Assembly (NCBI RefSeq): GCF_000970675.1
Contig: NZ_LAJA01000001.1
Coordinates: 248,001-312,000, forward strand
From: Domibacillus tundrae
GTDB lineage: Bacteria > Bacillota > Bacilli > Bacillales > Domibacillaceae
Reading direction: 5' to 3'
Length of the DNA: 64,000 bases
A program made the translations under genes and the position numbers. Position 1 is the first letter of the stretch. Each line of letters starts with the position of its first letter. Positions 25,827 through 34,298 of the stretch are shown piece after piece. Below the pieces are notes generated by a model. The model was not told the DNA's origin. It searched no databases and saw only the letters and a program-made list of their open reading frames with translations.

Positions 25827-27512
25827 ATGAATATTCAAAATGAGGGATCCCTTGTGGAATTAACCAATGACATTATGCATCCAAAAGTTGCACTAACGAA
25901 AAATACGGAATTAATAAGTGGAACACACATTTTATATTTGTATTCAAATTGGGACAAGTACTGGGATAATATTCTTTCTTTTGTCACGGCAGGTTTGGAG
26001 CTTCAGCATCGGGTCATTTTATTGGAATCGTCAGATATGCTTGCTGAAATGAGAAAACGCCTTTTTATAAGAGGATTTGGTCAGGAACAGATAGAATCAA
26101 TTGTGTTTGTGGATCACCGTTTATTTTATGGAGCTCATCAATCCTTCGATATGGAAACCGTTTTAAAAACGCTGAAGAACTCAATTCAACATTATGTGGA
26201 AAAAGGTCTTCCCACTCGGGTATGGAGCCATGTGTTTTGGCATAAGGATGCCTGCTGCGAGAAAGAACTGCAACTCTACGAACAAAAAGCCGATGCGATC
26301 TTGAAGCCGCTTAATACGTTCACTGTTTGTTCGTATAATGCCGATGAAATTTCGGCAAGTTTATCAATGGGGTTAATGAAAGGCCATTCGCATGTTATGA
26401 CTGATGACGAGTTAGCTGCTTCGATGTATTATAAAAGCGAATTGAAAACACCCTCATTGTTCATAGAAGACCGTCTGCAAGAAAAAGTGGGTCACTATAA
26501 ACATTTAATCAATGAAATGCCTGATGCTGTTTTTATTGTGTCCGATTATCAAATCGTTTATGGAAATCACGCAGCTGCGAAAATGCTGAAATGCGAAACA
26601 GGTGACCTATCCAATGTATCAGCCTGGACAATTTTTTGCGAAGAATACCATGACGTCATACGACAGCGTGTTAAAAAGCTTCAACTAAAAGAAAAACTTT
26701 CACTGGCGGAAATGAAAATGAAGACGTATGAAGGAGATATTTTGGATGTTGAGATAGGCGTTTTTCCTTTTTCGCTCGATATAGAAAAAGACTCTACGGC
26801 GATTTTAATTATTCGGAGTATTCAAGAGCGAAAAGCGCATCAGCAGCTGACTATTAAGACTGAAAAACTGAGTTTAGCCGGGCAGCTTGCCGCTTCTATT
26901 GCTCATGAAGTACGCAATCCGCTTACGTCGATTAAGGGCTTCATCAAGCTCGCACGAGAAGACGTTATGCAAGACGCGTATTATACGATTATCGAAGAAG
27001 AAATTGACCGGATTGAAACAATTGCGAGTGAATTGCTCGTTCTCGGCAAGCCGATGTCAGTTGAAGTTGATGTATGTGACGTGGGAAAAATGCTGCGTGA
27101 TGTCTGTATATTGCTGCAGTCGCAGGCGGTTATGCGAAAAATTGATATTCAGTTTCATAGTGCAGAGCCCGGCTGCTTTATCCGATGCAATGCCGGTCAG
27201 GTTAAGCAGGTGTTTATTAATATCATTAAAAATGCAACGGAAGCGATGGAAGACGGCGGGATCATCCGCGCGTCTGTCCGACCTGACGGTGAAACGGTTC
27301 AGGTGATAATAGAGGATGAAGGAAAAGGGATGCCGGAACATATCCTGCAGAAGCTTGGCGAACCCTTTTATTCAACAAAAGAAGACGGAACCGGTCTCGG
27401 CTTGATGGTTTGTTTTAATATTGTCGAGCAATACGGGGGAACGATTCGTATTGAGTCAATAGTGGATGAAGGCACGGTATTTACAATTCAGCTGCCGGCC
27501 GAGTCTAGTTAA
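25827..27512 (+). CDS. MEDS-PAS sensor histidine kinase, sporulation-kinase type
   Basis: 561 residues from ATG 25827, or GTG 25854 behind GAGGGA. Residues ~20-190 resemble the MEDS (DcmR-like) sensory domain, with GTHILYLYSNWDKYWDNILS and the Cys pair HKDACCEKE. Residues ~220-340 form a PAS domain (INEMPDAVFIVSDYQIVYGN). The HisKA box SIAHEVRNPLTSIKGFIKLA and ATPase boxes NATEAM, DEGKGM and GTGLGL are like those of the KinA/KinE group that feed Spo0F. Cytoplasmic, with no membrane span. No response regulator is adjacent, as expected for a phosphorelay kinase. The Sda inhibitor gene lies 8 kb downstream. Confidence 0.85.
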   Translation: MNIQNEGSLVELTNDIMHPKVALTKNTELISGTHILYLYSNWDKYWDNILSFVTAGLELQHRVILLESSDMLAEMRKRLFIRGFGQEQIESIVFVDHRLFYGAHQSFDMETVLKTLKNSIQHYVEKGLPTRVWSHVFWHKDACCEKELQLYEQKADAILKPLNTFTVCSYNADEISASLSMGLMKGHSHVMTDDELAASMYYKSELKTPSLFIEDRLQEKVGHYKHLINEMPDAVFIVSDYQIVYGNHAAAKMLKCETGDLSNVSAWTIFCEEYHDVIRQRVKKLQLKEKLSLAEMKMKTYEGDILDVEIGVFPFSLDIEKDSTAILIIRSIQERKAHQQLTIKTEKLSLAGQLAASIAHEVRNPLTSIKGFIKLAREDVMQDAYYTIIEEEIDRIETIASELLVLGKPMSVEVDVCDVGKMLRDVCILLQSQAVMRKIDIQFHSAEPGCFIRCNAGQVKQVFINIIKNATEAMEDGGIIRASVRPDGETVQVIIEDEGKGMPEHILQKLGEPFYSTKEDGTGLGLMVCFNIVEQYGGTIRIESIVDEGTVFTIQLPAESS

Positions 27513-27569
27513 AGGCGTCCTTTACAGGCGTCTTTTTTTTCGGTAGGAAAGTATAGACTTTGGACATTT

Positions 27570-27800
27570 CCAGCTCTAGGCGCCATCGGCTCGAAGGCTC
27601 ACAGGATGTGAGTCACGAAGGCATGGCAGCAGGATGCTGCGCTCTTGGGCCTACATGATGTAGGTCACAAAAGCGTTGCGGCACGATGCCGCGTTCTTAG
27701 CTTTTGTTCCATTTATCCAGCCAAGCCCTTCTGGAGGCAAAAAGCGCCTCGGTCAGTGCTCGTCTTATGCTTGTCGCCGAAAGACGGGCGCCTTGCGCTT
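27570..27800. repeat. Composite repeat with four small hairpin modules
   Basis: Outer arms AGGCGCC (27578) and GGCGCCT (27786) flank four consecutive hairpins: CTCACA-GGA-TGTGAG (27598), GCAGCA-GGA-TGCTGC (27626), CTACAT-G-ATGTAG (27651) and GCGGCA-CGA-TGCCGC (27678), 25-28 bp apart. Stems differ but loops and flanks (GTCACRAARGC, GYTCTTRG) are shared. No gene is seen between 27513 and 27862. Confidence 0.7.
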
Positions 27801-27862
27801 TTCTTTCACTCTTTTTTCATTAAAACATGATATAACAGAAGAAGTGAAAGGATGTGGACCGG

Positions 27863-28537
27863 ATGAATATACTGCTTGCGGAAGACGATTTGCAGCTGGG
27901 GGAATTGGTCAGCTTTATGCTGAAGAAAAAAGGCGGCTATCAGGTAGAATGGGTAAAAACGGGAGAAGATGCATACGATTATTCATCTTCTGCTCATTAC
28001 GACGTGCTGATCTTAGATTGGATGATGCCGAACGGGAACGGTGTTGATGTGTGCCGCGATCTTCGGAAAGAAGGCTACGGCGGGGCGATTTTAATGCTGA
28101 CAGCAAAAGACGCGGTAGAAGACCGGGTTGTCGGACTTGATGCCGGCGCGGATGACTATTTAGTCAAACCGTTTGAAATTGATGAGCTCCTTGCGCGGCT
28201 GCGGGCGCTTACCCGCCGCAATTACGCGCCGATTGTCGAAGAAACGATCGCGATTCAAGGCGTTGAATTAAACCGGAACGGCCAGACGATTCAAAAGGAC
28301 GGCAAATCGATTCAATTAAGCCCGCGTGAGTTTCAACTGCTTGACTTGCTTGTCCAAAATAAAGGACAGGTGCTGACGCGGGATGTAATGCTGGACCGGA
28401 TTTGGGGGTATGACGCCGACGTGACCGCGAAAACAATTGATGCGACAGTGAAGCTGCTGCGCAAAAAGCTCGATGTGTTCGGCCGCCAGGATATCGTGCA
28501 AAGCGTGCGGGGAGTCGGGTATAAAGTTGAAGACTAA
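27863..28537 (+). CDS. cssR: OmpR/PhoB-type response regulator, CssR-like
   Basis: 224 residues from ATG 27863 (AAGG 11 bp upstream). Receiver with acidic pocket AEDD, phospho-acceptor Asp52 (LILDWMMP) and switch Lys (YLVKPFE), then a winged-helix DNA-binding domain (LSPREFQLLDLLVQNKGQVLTRD, TVKLLRKKLD). A membrane kinase overlaps its end and an htrA gene follows. B. subtilis cssRS lies next to htrB, so a secretion-stress role is inferred from this order. The symbol is assigned by context rather than by alignment. Confidence 0.75.
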   Translation: MNILLAEDDLQLGELVSFMLKKKGGYQVEWVKTGEDAYDYSSSAHYDVLILDWMMPNGNGVDVCRDLRKEGYGGAILMLTAKDAVEDRVVGLDAGADDYLVKPFEIDELLARLRALTRRNYAPIVEETIAIQGVELNRNGQTIQKDGKSIQLSPREFQLLDLLVQNKGQVLTRDVMLDRIWGYDADVTAKTIDATVKLLRKKLDVFGRQDIVQSVRGVGYKVED

Positions 28538-29915
28538 ATGGTTTAAAAAAGGCGGCAGTGACCTGTTTCAAAAAACGCAGCGGCGGTTGACGATGCAGTA
28601 CAGCAGCCTGCTTATGCTGTTTCTCATATTGTTTATTGTGGTCGTGTATACGTTGTTATATGTAGTGATTTTGCGCGATCAGCATAGGGAGCTTGAACAT
28701 TTAACCCGGCAGGAAACGCGGATTATCAGTGATTATTTAGCGGAAAGCGCCCGGAACGAATTGCAGGGGCTCGACAGCCAGGAGCTTGTACTGGCGGGGG
28801 TGGATCAGTTTTTTTATTACGTGACGGATGCGAACGGGAACTTTGTGATGGGCAGCGAAACGATGCCGCACATGCGTGAGGAACTGTTTGATCTTGTGTC
28901 AGGCTGGATGCCGGAACGAAACCAGATTCGCGAAGAAACATTTAAAGTGACGTTTGACGAGCGGCGGATTGGCGGGCGGGAAATTGACGAGGCGCCAAAA
29001 TCAGATACCGTCCGGCTCATGATTGACGGCAACCCGGTTTTCTACAACGATCAGTTTGTCGGCATGATTTACATTGGCAAAGATATATCATTTGCTTATC
29101 AGTTATTCCAGTGGCTGCTCATCGTTCTTGTCAGCTTGACGGTTTTGTTTGCGGGTGTAGCGATTTTCATGAGTTATATGATGTCGAAAAAAGCGATGGG
29201 GCCGATTTCAACCGCGTTTTACCGGCAAAAAGAATTTGTCGGCGACGCGTCGCATGAACTGCGGACACCGCTCAGTGTGATGCTGTCATCGATCGATGCG
29301 ATGGAAATGACAGATGGCGTCGAGGAAGACCCATTTGCGCAAAAATTGCTGCGAAACATGAAGTCAGAAGTTAAAAGAATGACCGGACTTGTCAGTGACC
29401 TACTGGTGCTGGCCCGTGCGGATTCCGGCAGTGTGGAGCGGACGCTTGAGAACATAGATGTCCGGGCTGAAGCTGCGAATGTAATCGAATCGCTAACGCC
29501 GCATGCGGAATCAAATGGCGTTTCACTTTATTTGGACGCCACAGAGGACCTGCTTGTGACCGGAGATCGAGCGCGCTTAAAGCAGCTCATGTATATTTTA
29601 TTGGACAATGCAGTGAAATATTCACCAGACGGCGGGCGTGTAGAGATGCGGCTGTCCAAAAGTGACCGTCACTGGACGGTGAGCGTGTCGGATGAAGGCA
29701 TTGGCATTGATCCTGCTGATCAGTCCCGTATTTTTGACCGGTTTTTCCGATCCGACAAATCCCGCACCCGCACCGTTGGCGGGCATGGTCTCGGGCTGTC
29801 GATCGCCAAATGGATCGCCGGCATTCATGGCGGCACCATTACGGTCGAAAGCGAGCTCGGTAAAGGCAGTACATTCATTGTGCAGATTCCAAATGAACAG
29901 GTCGTTTCCACCTAA
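28527..29915 (+). CDS. cssS: Membrane sensor histidine kinase, CssS-like
   Basis: 462 residues if it starts at TTG 28527, inside the end of the regulator gene and behind GGGGAG; ATG 28593 is an alternative. TM1 near residues 22-48, an extracytoplasmic domain of about 130 residues, TM2 near 195-218, then HisKA (FVGDASHELRTPLSVML) and ATPase boxes NAVKYS, DEGIGI and GHGLGLS. It probably senses misfolded exported protein and phosphorylates the upstream regulator, which would raise htrA expression. Confidence 0.78.
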   Translation: MKTKWFKKGGSDLFQKTQRRLTMQYSSLLMLFLILFIVVVYTLLYVVILRDQHRELEHLTRQETRIISDYLAESARNELQGLDSQELVLAGVDQFFYYVTDANGNFVMGSETMPHMREELFDLVSGWMPERNQIREETFKVTFDERRIGGREIDEAPKSDTVRLMIDGNPVFYNDQFVGMIYIGKDISFAYQLFQWLLIVLVSLTVLFAGVAIFMSYMMSKKAMGPISTAFYRQKEFVGDASHELRTPLSVMLSSIDAMEMTDGVEEDPFAQKLLRNMKSEVKRMTGLVSDLLVLARADSGSVERTLENIDVRAEAANVIESLTPHAESNGVSLYLDATEDLLVTGDRARLKQLMYILLDNAVKYSPDGGRVEMRLSKSDRHWTVSVSDEGIGIDPADQSRIFDRFFRSDKSRTRTVGGHGLGLSIAKWIAGIHGGTITVESELGKGSTFIVQIPNEQVVST

Positions 29916-29938
29916 CGTGGAAGCGGCTTTTTTTATGT
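29907..29938 (+). terminator. Terminator after the CssS-like kinase
   Basis: TTCCAC/GTGGAA hairpin overlapping the stop, with a T-run at 29930-29936. Fairly short stem. Confidence 0.55.
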
Positions 29939-30012
29939 AGATAAACACGGTAAATCTTCATTTTGCGTGACCAATTAATATCAAAATATCCGTCGTTTAG
30001 CAAAAAAACATG

Positions 30013-30057
30013 CTTTCCACTTCTTTTCACCGTCTTTTCACTTTTCTTTTTTACAAT
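30013..30057 (+). promoter_or_regulatory. Direct repeats upstream of htrA, candidate CssR sites
   Basis: CTTTCCAC (30013), CTTTTCAC (30023) and CTTTTCAC (30034) repeat at 10-11 bp, on one DNA face, just upstream of a TACAAT -10 box (30052-30057). There is no good -35 box, which fits activator dependence. Assigned to CssR because of gene order and because B. subtilis htrA/htrB promoters carry TTTTCA-type repeats. Confidence 0.6.
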
Positions 30058-30100
30058 AAGGTTAATCAAGTAAACCATTACTCAAAAGGAGCGATTATAT

Positions 30101-31336
30101 ATGGAAACAGAAGAACGGTACACACCATCACCACAGCCTGAGAAAAAAGGAAAAGGCGGTCTCATGAAAGTAGCGGCCGCGTCATTCACAGGTGTGCTTG
30201 CCGGCGGGACGATGATGTTTTACATGGCACCGTCATTGCTTGAAACGAATGCGACGACAGTGGAGACAACAGCATCGGATTCATCAAGTGAAATAACCGT
30301 GCAGCCAACGTCGACAACAGCATCGTCCCAAACAGATCTTGTATCCGCGATTGATTCGATTGACGAAGCGGTCGTCGGTGTTGTGAACTTGCAGGCGGAG
30401 GAACAATTCAATCCTTTTGGCGGGCAGCCAATGGAAACAGCCAATGAAGCGGGGGAAGAAACGGAAGCCGGAACAGGATCGGGTGTTGTTTTCAAAAAAG
30501 GCGAGGATGTCAGCTACATTGTTACAAACAACCACGTTGTAGAAGGAGCGGATACAGTCGAAGTAGCGCTTGCAAGTGGCGAACGTGTTGATGCGGATGT
30601 CGTCGGGACCGATGCACTGACGGATTTAGCCGTGCTGAAAATTTCCAGTGATCATGTAACAGAAGTGGCCGATTTGGGCGATTCAAGCGCGTTAAAACTC
30701 GGCGAACAAGTGGCGGCGATCGGCAATCCGCTCGGGCTTGATTTATCAAGCTCAGTCACAGAAGGCATTGTCAGCGGGATTGACCGGAGTGTGCCGGTCA
30801 CAACGTCCGCTGGCGAATGGGAACTAAACGTCATACAAACAGATGCTGCAATCAACCCGGGCAACAGCGGCGGTGCGCTTATTAATAGCGCCGGACAGGT
30901 TATCGGCATTAACAGCTTGAAAATTGCTGAAGACGGCGTTGAAGGACTCGGTTTTGCGATTCCGGCAGAAGATGCGATTCCGGTCATTGAAGAATTGATG
31001 GCAAATGGAGAAGTGGAACGTCCATATCTTGGTGTCGGACTTGAGGATGTCAGCGCATTATCGAGTCAAGTTGTGCAGAATCAGCTGAATTTGCCGGAAA
31101 AGGTAACAGAAGGAACCGTTATTTCGCAAGTAGAAACAGGCTCCGCTGCGGCTGAAGCCGGGTTTGAAACAGGAGATGTTGTTGTGAAAGTCGATGATAC
31201 TGAAGTCACAAGCACAGCGGATTTTCGCAAATATTTGTACAATGAAGCGGAAATTGGCGATAAGGTAACGATGACTATTTACCGTGATGGCCAGCAGCAA
31301 AACGTTTCGATGACATTATCTACGCAAAGTGAATAA
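30101..31336 (+). CDS. HtrA-family membrane serine protease
   Basis: 411 residues behind AAAGGAGCG. Short cytoplasmic tail, one membrane anchor (about 21-43), a Ser/Thr-rich linker, a trypsin-like domain with catalytic His145 (TNNHVVEG), Asp175 (TDLAVL) and Ser256 (GNSGGAL), and one PDZ domain (about 315-405). Degrades or refolds damaged proteins on the outer face of the membrane. It follows a CssRS-like system and a phased repeat promoter, the arrangement of htrB in B. subtilis. Which of HtrA, HtrB or HtrC it equals cannot be decided here. Confidence 0.9.
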   Translation: METEERYTPSPQPEKKGKGGLMKVAAASFTGVLAGGTMMFYMAPSLLETNATTVETTASDSSSEITVQPTSTTASSQTDLVSAIDSIDEAVVGVVNLQAEEQFNPFGGQPMETANEAGEETEAGTGSGVVFKKGEDVSYIVTNNHVVEGADTVEVALASGERVDADVVGTDALTDLAVLKISSDHVTEVADLGDSSALKLGEQVAAIGNPLGLDLSSSVTEGIVSGIDRSVPVTTSAGEWELNVIQTDAAINPGNSGGALINSAGQVIGINSLKIAEDGVEGLGFAIPAEDAIPVIEELMANGEVERPYLGVGLEDVSALSSQVVQNQLNLPEKVTEGTVISQVETGSAAAEAGFETGDVVVKVDDTEVTSTADFRKYLYNEAEIGDKVTMTIYRDGQQQNVSMTLSTQSE

Positions 31337-31415
31337 CTTTCACCGGTTTTTCACCAAAGCCGGTTACAGTACAAACAGGGCAGGAAAATGCCACAACTAT
31401 TGAGGAGGAAAATAA

Positions 31416-32396
31416 ATGAAAAAAACAGTATTTAATTTTGTGATGACTGGAGCTCTTTCACTAGGCGTACTTGGTGCAGCCAGCCTGCCGGCGCTTGCGG
31501 CGAGTGACACGGCGCTTGACAGCGAGACAAAAGCAAAAGTGGAAACAATTATGGATAACTTACGGACAAAGCTTGAAGGCATTGGCGTCGATCTTCAGGA
31601 GCGTGGCGATATGTTTGCGAATTTAGATGACGAAACAAAAGCAAAAGCGGAAGCGATTATGAAACAAAAAGAAGCCGGTGAAATTACCGAAGAAGAAGCG
31701 AAGACGCAGCTTGAAGCGCTTGGTGTGACGATGCCGGAACGAGGTGCAGGCAGAGGCGGCGATCATTTGGCGCAGGATGTAGAAAATGCGGACTTGGATG
31801 AGGCCACACAGGCAAAAGCGGATGCCATTCTCGCAAAAGTGGAAGCTGGCACGGTTACACATGATGAAGCGGAAGAGCAGCTGACAGCGCTTGGCATTGA
31901 GATCAATGAACGCGGTGCAGGCAAAGGCGGCGATCATTTGGCGCAGGATGTAGAAAATGCGGACTTGGATGAGGCCACACAGGCAAAAGTGGATGCCATT
32001 CTCGCAAAAGTGGAAGCTGGCACGGTTACACATGATGAAGCGGAAGAGCAGTTAACAGCGCTCGGCATTGAGATTAATGAACGTGGTAGGGGCAAAGGTG
32101 GCGATCATTTGTCACAGGATGTGGAAAACGCGGACTTGGATGAAGCCACACAGGCAAAAGCGGATGCCATTCTCGCAAAAGTGGAAGCTGGCACGGTTAC
32201 ACATGATGAAGCGGAAGAGCAGCTGACAGCGCTCGGCATTGAGATCAATGAACGCGGCGGCAAAGGCGGACCGGGTCGTGGCGGCGATATACTGCAAGGA
32301 TTGGATGACGAAACAAAAACAGAAGCGGAAAGCCTCATTGAAGATGCGGAAACACTGCTTGAAGACCTTGGCGTTGACAAAATGCCGTTTCATTAA
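31416..32396 (+). CDS. Secreted acidic repeat protein
   Basis: 326 residues behind GAGGAGG. Signal peptide (residues 1-29, LPALAAS cleavage region). The mature part is made of helical units: diverged ones first, then three almost identical 57-residue repeats (VENADLDEATQAKADAILAK, EAGTVTHDEAEEQLTALGIE, INERGxGKGGDHL), then a short diverged unit. Very acidic, no cysteine, no sortase motif, so probably released or loosely wall-bound. Situated 79 bp after htrA; it may be a quality-control partner or client. Distantly reminiscent of DUF2680-type proteins, low confidence. Confidence 0.8.
   Translation: MKKTVFNFVMTGALSLGVLGAASLPALAASDTALDSETKAKVETIMDNLRTKLEGIGVDLQERGDMFANLDDETKAKAEAIMKQKEAGEITEEEAKTQLEALGVTMPERGAGRGGDHLAQDVENADLDEATQAKADAILAKVEAGTVTHDEAEEQLTALGIEINERGAGKGGDHLAQDVENADLDEATQAKVDAILAKVEAGTVTHDEAEEQLTALGIEINERGRGKGGDHLSQDVENADLDEATQAKADAILAKVEAGTVTHDEAEEQLTALGIEINERGGKGGPGRGGDILQGLDDETKTEAESLIEDAETLLEDLGVDKMPFH
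31755..32262 (+). repeat. Three in-frame 171-bp tandem repeats
   Basis: Copies start at 31755, 31926 and 32097. They differ at only a few positions, so duplication or gene conversion is recent. Period equals 57 codons. Confidence 0.9.
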
Positions 32397-32415
32397 TAAA
32401 TTGAATGATAAACAA

Positions 32416-32446
32416 AAAAGTCCTGGATACACCGGGGCTTTTTAAT
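32416..32446 (+). terminator. Terminator after the repeat protein
   Basis: Stem AGTCCTGG / CCGGGGCT with wobble pairs, followed by TTTTTAA. Confidence 0.65.
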
Positions 32447-32491
32447 TATGGAAAAAACTTGTACAATAAAGAAAAAAGTGGAGGTTTTCTT

Positions 32492-32647
32492 ATGAGTGAC
32501 ATCAATGCCGGGGACGTTTTCTTTCAACTGGTGATGCTGCTTTTTTTAATTGTTCCGGCTGTATTAATTTTCTATGGCGTCCGGTCGTGGCGGAAGCGGA
32601 CGAAGCAGTTAGAGCGAATTGAACGGAAATTGGATGAACGGCGATGA
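32492..32647 (+). CDS. Small membrane protein, 51 residues
   Basis: ATG 32492 behind GTGGAGG. One membrane helix (FFQLVMLLFLIVPAVLIFYG) and a charged helical tail (RSWRKRTKQLERIERKLDER) that could form a coiled coil on the cytoplasmic side. Its stop overlaps the start of the next small gene (ATGA), so the two are translationally coupled. A TACAAT box lies at 32462. Family not named with confidence. Confidence 0.75.
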   Translation: MSDINAGDVFFQLVMLLFLIVPAVLIFYGVRSWRKRTKQLERIERKLDERR

Positions 32648-32748
32648 TTGTTGAAGGGTTTTACACAATGGGACTTGGTCTGTTGCTGGGGGTCCCACTC
32701 ATTATTCTTATCGCAGCGCTTGTGAAAATTGGACGAAAAAGAAGCTGA
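32644..32748 (+). CDS. Small membrane protein, 34 residues
   Basis: Starts in the ATGA overlap with the gene before and ends at TGA 32746. One membrane helix (GLGLLLGVPLIILIAALV) and a basic end (KIGRKRS). The coupling and the terminator directly behind support it as a real second gene of a two-peptide operon. Function unknown. Confidence 0.6.
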   Translation: MIVEGFYTMGLGLLLGVPLIILIAALVKIGRKRS

Positions 32749-32768
32749 TGATATCGGCTTCTTTTTTA
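32737..32768 (+). terminator. Terminator of the small membrane-protein operon
   Basis: AAAAGAAGC / GCTTCTTTT arms with extra central pairing and a T-run; overlaps the last codons of the 34-residue gene. Confidence 0.75.
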
Positions 32769-32825
32769 TCTTGTTTTTGAACGTGTGCAATTCGGGTAGA
32801 TAAGTGGAAGAAAGGTGGCGGAATC

Positions 32826-33971
32826 ATGAATGTGACATCAGTCAGCCAGACGCCGGACCGAATTTCGTTCAGCTGGACGGGCGCGGGACCGGTACGTATT
32901 TTAAAAGATGGCCAAGAAGTATACAGTGGCAGTGATGATTCGTTTACGGATACAGGTCTTGAGCCTGGCACGATGTATTCTTATGTCGTCAAGGGCGATC
33001 AAACGCTAAAAATACAAACCTCAACAGCGGTGGAGCGCGAAGAAAAAAATGAAGATATCCCGCTTCAAGAGCTGATCATCACGACAGTCATTGCATCAGG
33101 AAAAGTCGCGATGGCCTGGGAGCCGATCCGTGGGGTGAAAGAGTATGAAATTTATCGAAACGGTGATTATGCTGGCACGGTAACAGAACCGGGTTTTCAA
33201 GACAAAAGTGTGGACACAAACGAGTCATACATGTATCAAATAAAAGGCATCCGTCCACTGGAGCTGGGAAGTGAAGAGGGAACGGAAAAATCGTCTCCGC
33301 TGGCCAAGGTAATTGATTTTCTTAAGGTCAAAAAAGATGAAGATGACATGCTGGTTGAAACATTTCTGATTGATAAAGACATCGGCCGGCCGGCCGATCA
33401 TCTGAATGATGGTGTATCGTCACGCCCGTTGGAATACGTTCTGCGCTACACAACGTTTTTGGAAGATGAATGGGTGGAGAACCCGAATGTATTATCGAAA
33501 ATGCGCTATTTTACTGGCGATGGACGTTCATTTGATGCGGAAGCGGACCGGTACCGGACACGTGCGGAAATAAAAGTGAACAGCCGTGAAGTCGTATTGA
33601 CCCGTGATGTTGGTGCGTCAGAAGGTTACACGCGCGATAAAGAACTTGTTAAGCGGGAAGCAGCATCTGATGAAGGTATTGTCGTAAAAAGTGTTCAGAC
33701 AGATGAAGAAAAAGTATCGTTTTTGCTCTATCATTCTGTCGGAAATCCACTTATGCCGTCACCGGATATTGTATACGAAGTGTACGCAGCCTTTTATCCG
33801 AACGGATTCATTGATATTAGCGGTGAGCATGATGAAGCGCCGCATCATGAAATTTATTTAAAGCACGGGAACGGAGAATGGAAGCCGCTGCATCGTTCCA
33901 AAACTCGGGGCTTGGAGCGTCTTGCACCCCAAACAGCCAACCGGTTTTGGCGATATTCGAATGTGAACTAA
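32826..33971 (+). CDS. Fibronectin type III / DUF3238-like protein
   Basis: 381 residues behind GGTGGCGG. No signal peptide. Two fibronectin-III-like modules: residues ~1-65 (FSWTGAGPVRILKDGQEVYSG) and ~85-145 (VAMAWEPIRGVKEYEIYRNG). The C-terminal 215 residues resemble DUF3238 (VETFLIDKDIGRPADHL). Such proteins are common in Bacillus and are not characterised. Monocistronic. Domain names are from recall of the pattern. Confidence 0.75.
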   Translation: MNVTSVSQTPDRISFSWTGAGPVRILKDGQEVYSGSDDSFTDTGLEPGTMYSYVVKGDQTLKIQTSTAVEREEKNEDIPLQELIITTVIASGKVAMAWEPIRGVKEYEIYRNGDYAGTVTEPGFQDKSVDTNESYMYQIKGIRPLELGSEEGTEKSSPLAKVIDFLKVKKDEDDMLVETFLIDKDIGRPADHLNDGVSSRPLEYVLRYTTFLEDEWVENPNVLSKMRYFTGDGRSFDAEADRYRTRAEIKVNSREVVLTRDVGASEGYTRDKELVKREAASDEGIVVKSVQTDEEKVSFLLYHSVGNPLMPSPDIVYEVYAAFYPNGFIDISGEHDEAPHHEIYLKHGNGEWKPLHRSKTRGLERLAPQTANRFWRYSNVN

Positions 33972-33976
33972 AGGAA

Positions 33977-34006
33977 TGGACATAACGAATGGCGAGTAGA
34001 CACATT
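33977..34006 (+). repeat. Two phased units of the TGGACANAAA-type array
   Basis: TGGACATAAC at 33977 and TAGACACATT at 33997, exactly 20 bp apart, starting six bases after a stop codon. A minimal copy of the arrays at 17187 and 62932. Confidence 0.5.
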
Positions 34007-34011
34007 TAATC

Positions 34012-34046
34012 TGGCAGCTTTCTTTAGAAGAAGGCTGCTTTTTGTC
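34012..34046 (+). terminator. Terminator after the fibronectin-like gene
   Basis: GGCAGCTTTCTT / AAGAAGGCTGC stem with small mismatches and TTTTT. Confidence 0.65.
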
Positions 34047-34114
34047 TTGAATTTGAAACAAGCTTGCTGAAATGGCCATGGAAGAAAAAATCAAGTTATC
34101 ATAGGCGATGCAAT

Positions 34115-34264
34115 ATGAAAGCGGATATCAAAATCGACACACAGCATATTACGCCAATGAAAAAAGTAGTGCTAGGCAAACAAGTTAACGCTTCACCGGA
34201 AGAGCCGGCAGCAGATGTAAAACCCCGCCATTCATGCCCTATTTGTGCCGGGAATGTAGTATAA
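34115..34264 (+). CDS. Small protein with C-terminal CPIC motif
   Basis: 49 residues from ATG 34115; the ribosome site is weak (AGGCGATG). Ends HSCPICAGNVV, a CxxC pair that might bind metal or form a disulfide. Its last codons overlap a 13-bp inverted repeat that spans the start region of the next gene, so the frame could also be a chance result of that element. No family recognised. Confidence 0.35.
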   Translation: MKADIKIDTQHITPMKKVVLGKQVNASPEEPAADVKPRHSCPICAGNVV

Positions 34265-34278
34265 TGGCACAAATAGGG
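34237..34278 (+). promoter_or_regulatory. Inverted repeat enclosing a TATAAT box
   Basis: Perfect 13-bp arms CCCTATTTGTGCC (34237-34249) and GGCACAAATAGGG (34266-34278) flank a 16-bp centre that ends in TATAAT (34260-34265). It is 20 bp upstream of the capA-like gene. No T-tract follows, so an operator around a promoter is more likely than a terminator. Confidence 0.6.
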
Positions 34279-34298
34279 CAGGGGGAGCAGTTTATATT

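Noticed and set aside
31623-32033. Cys/Phe-rich antisense frame over the 57-residue repeats
   Set aside because: Its apparent repeats are just the complement of the coding repeats on the plus strand.
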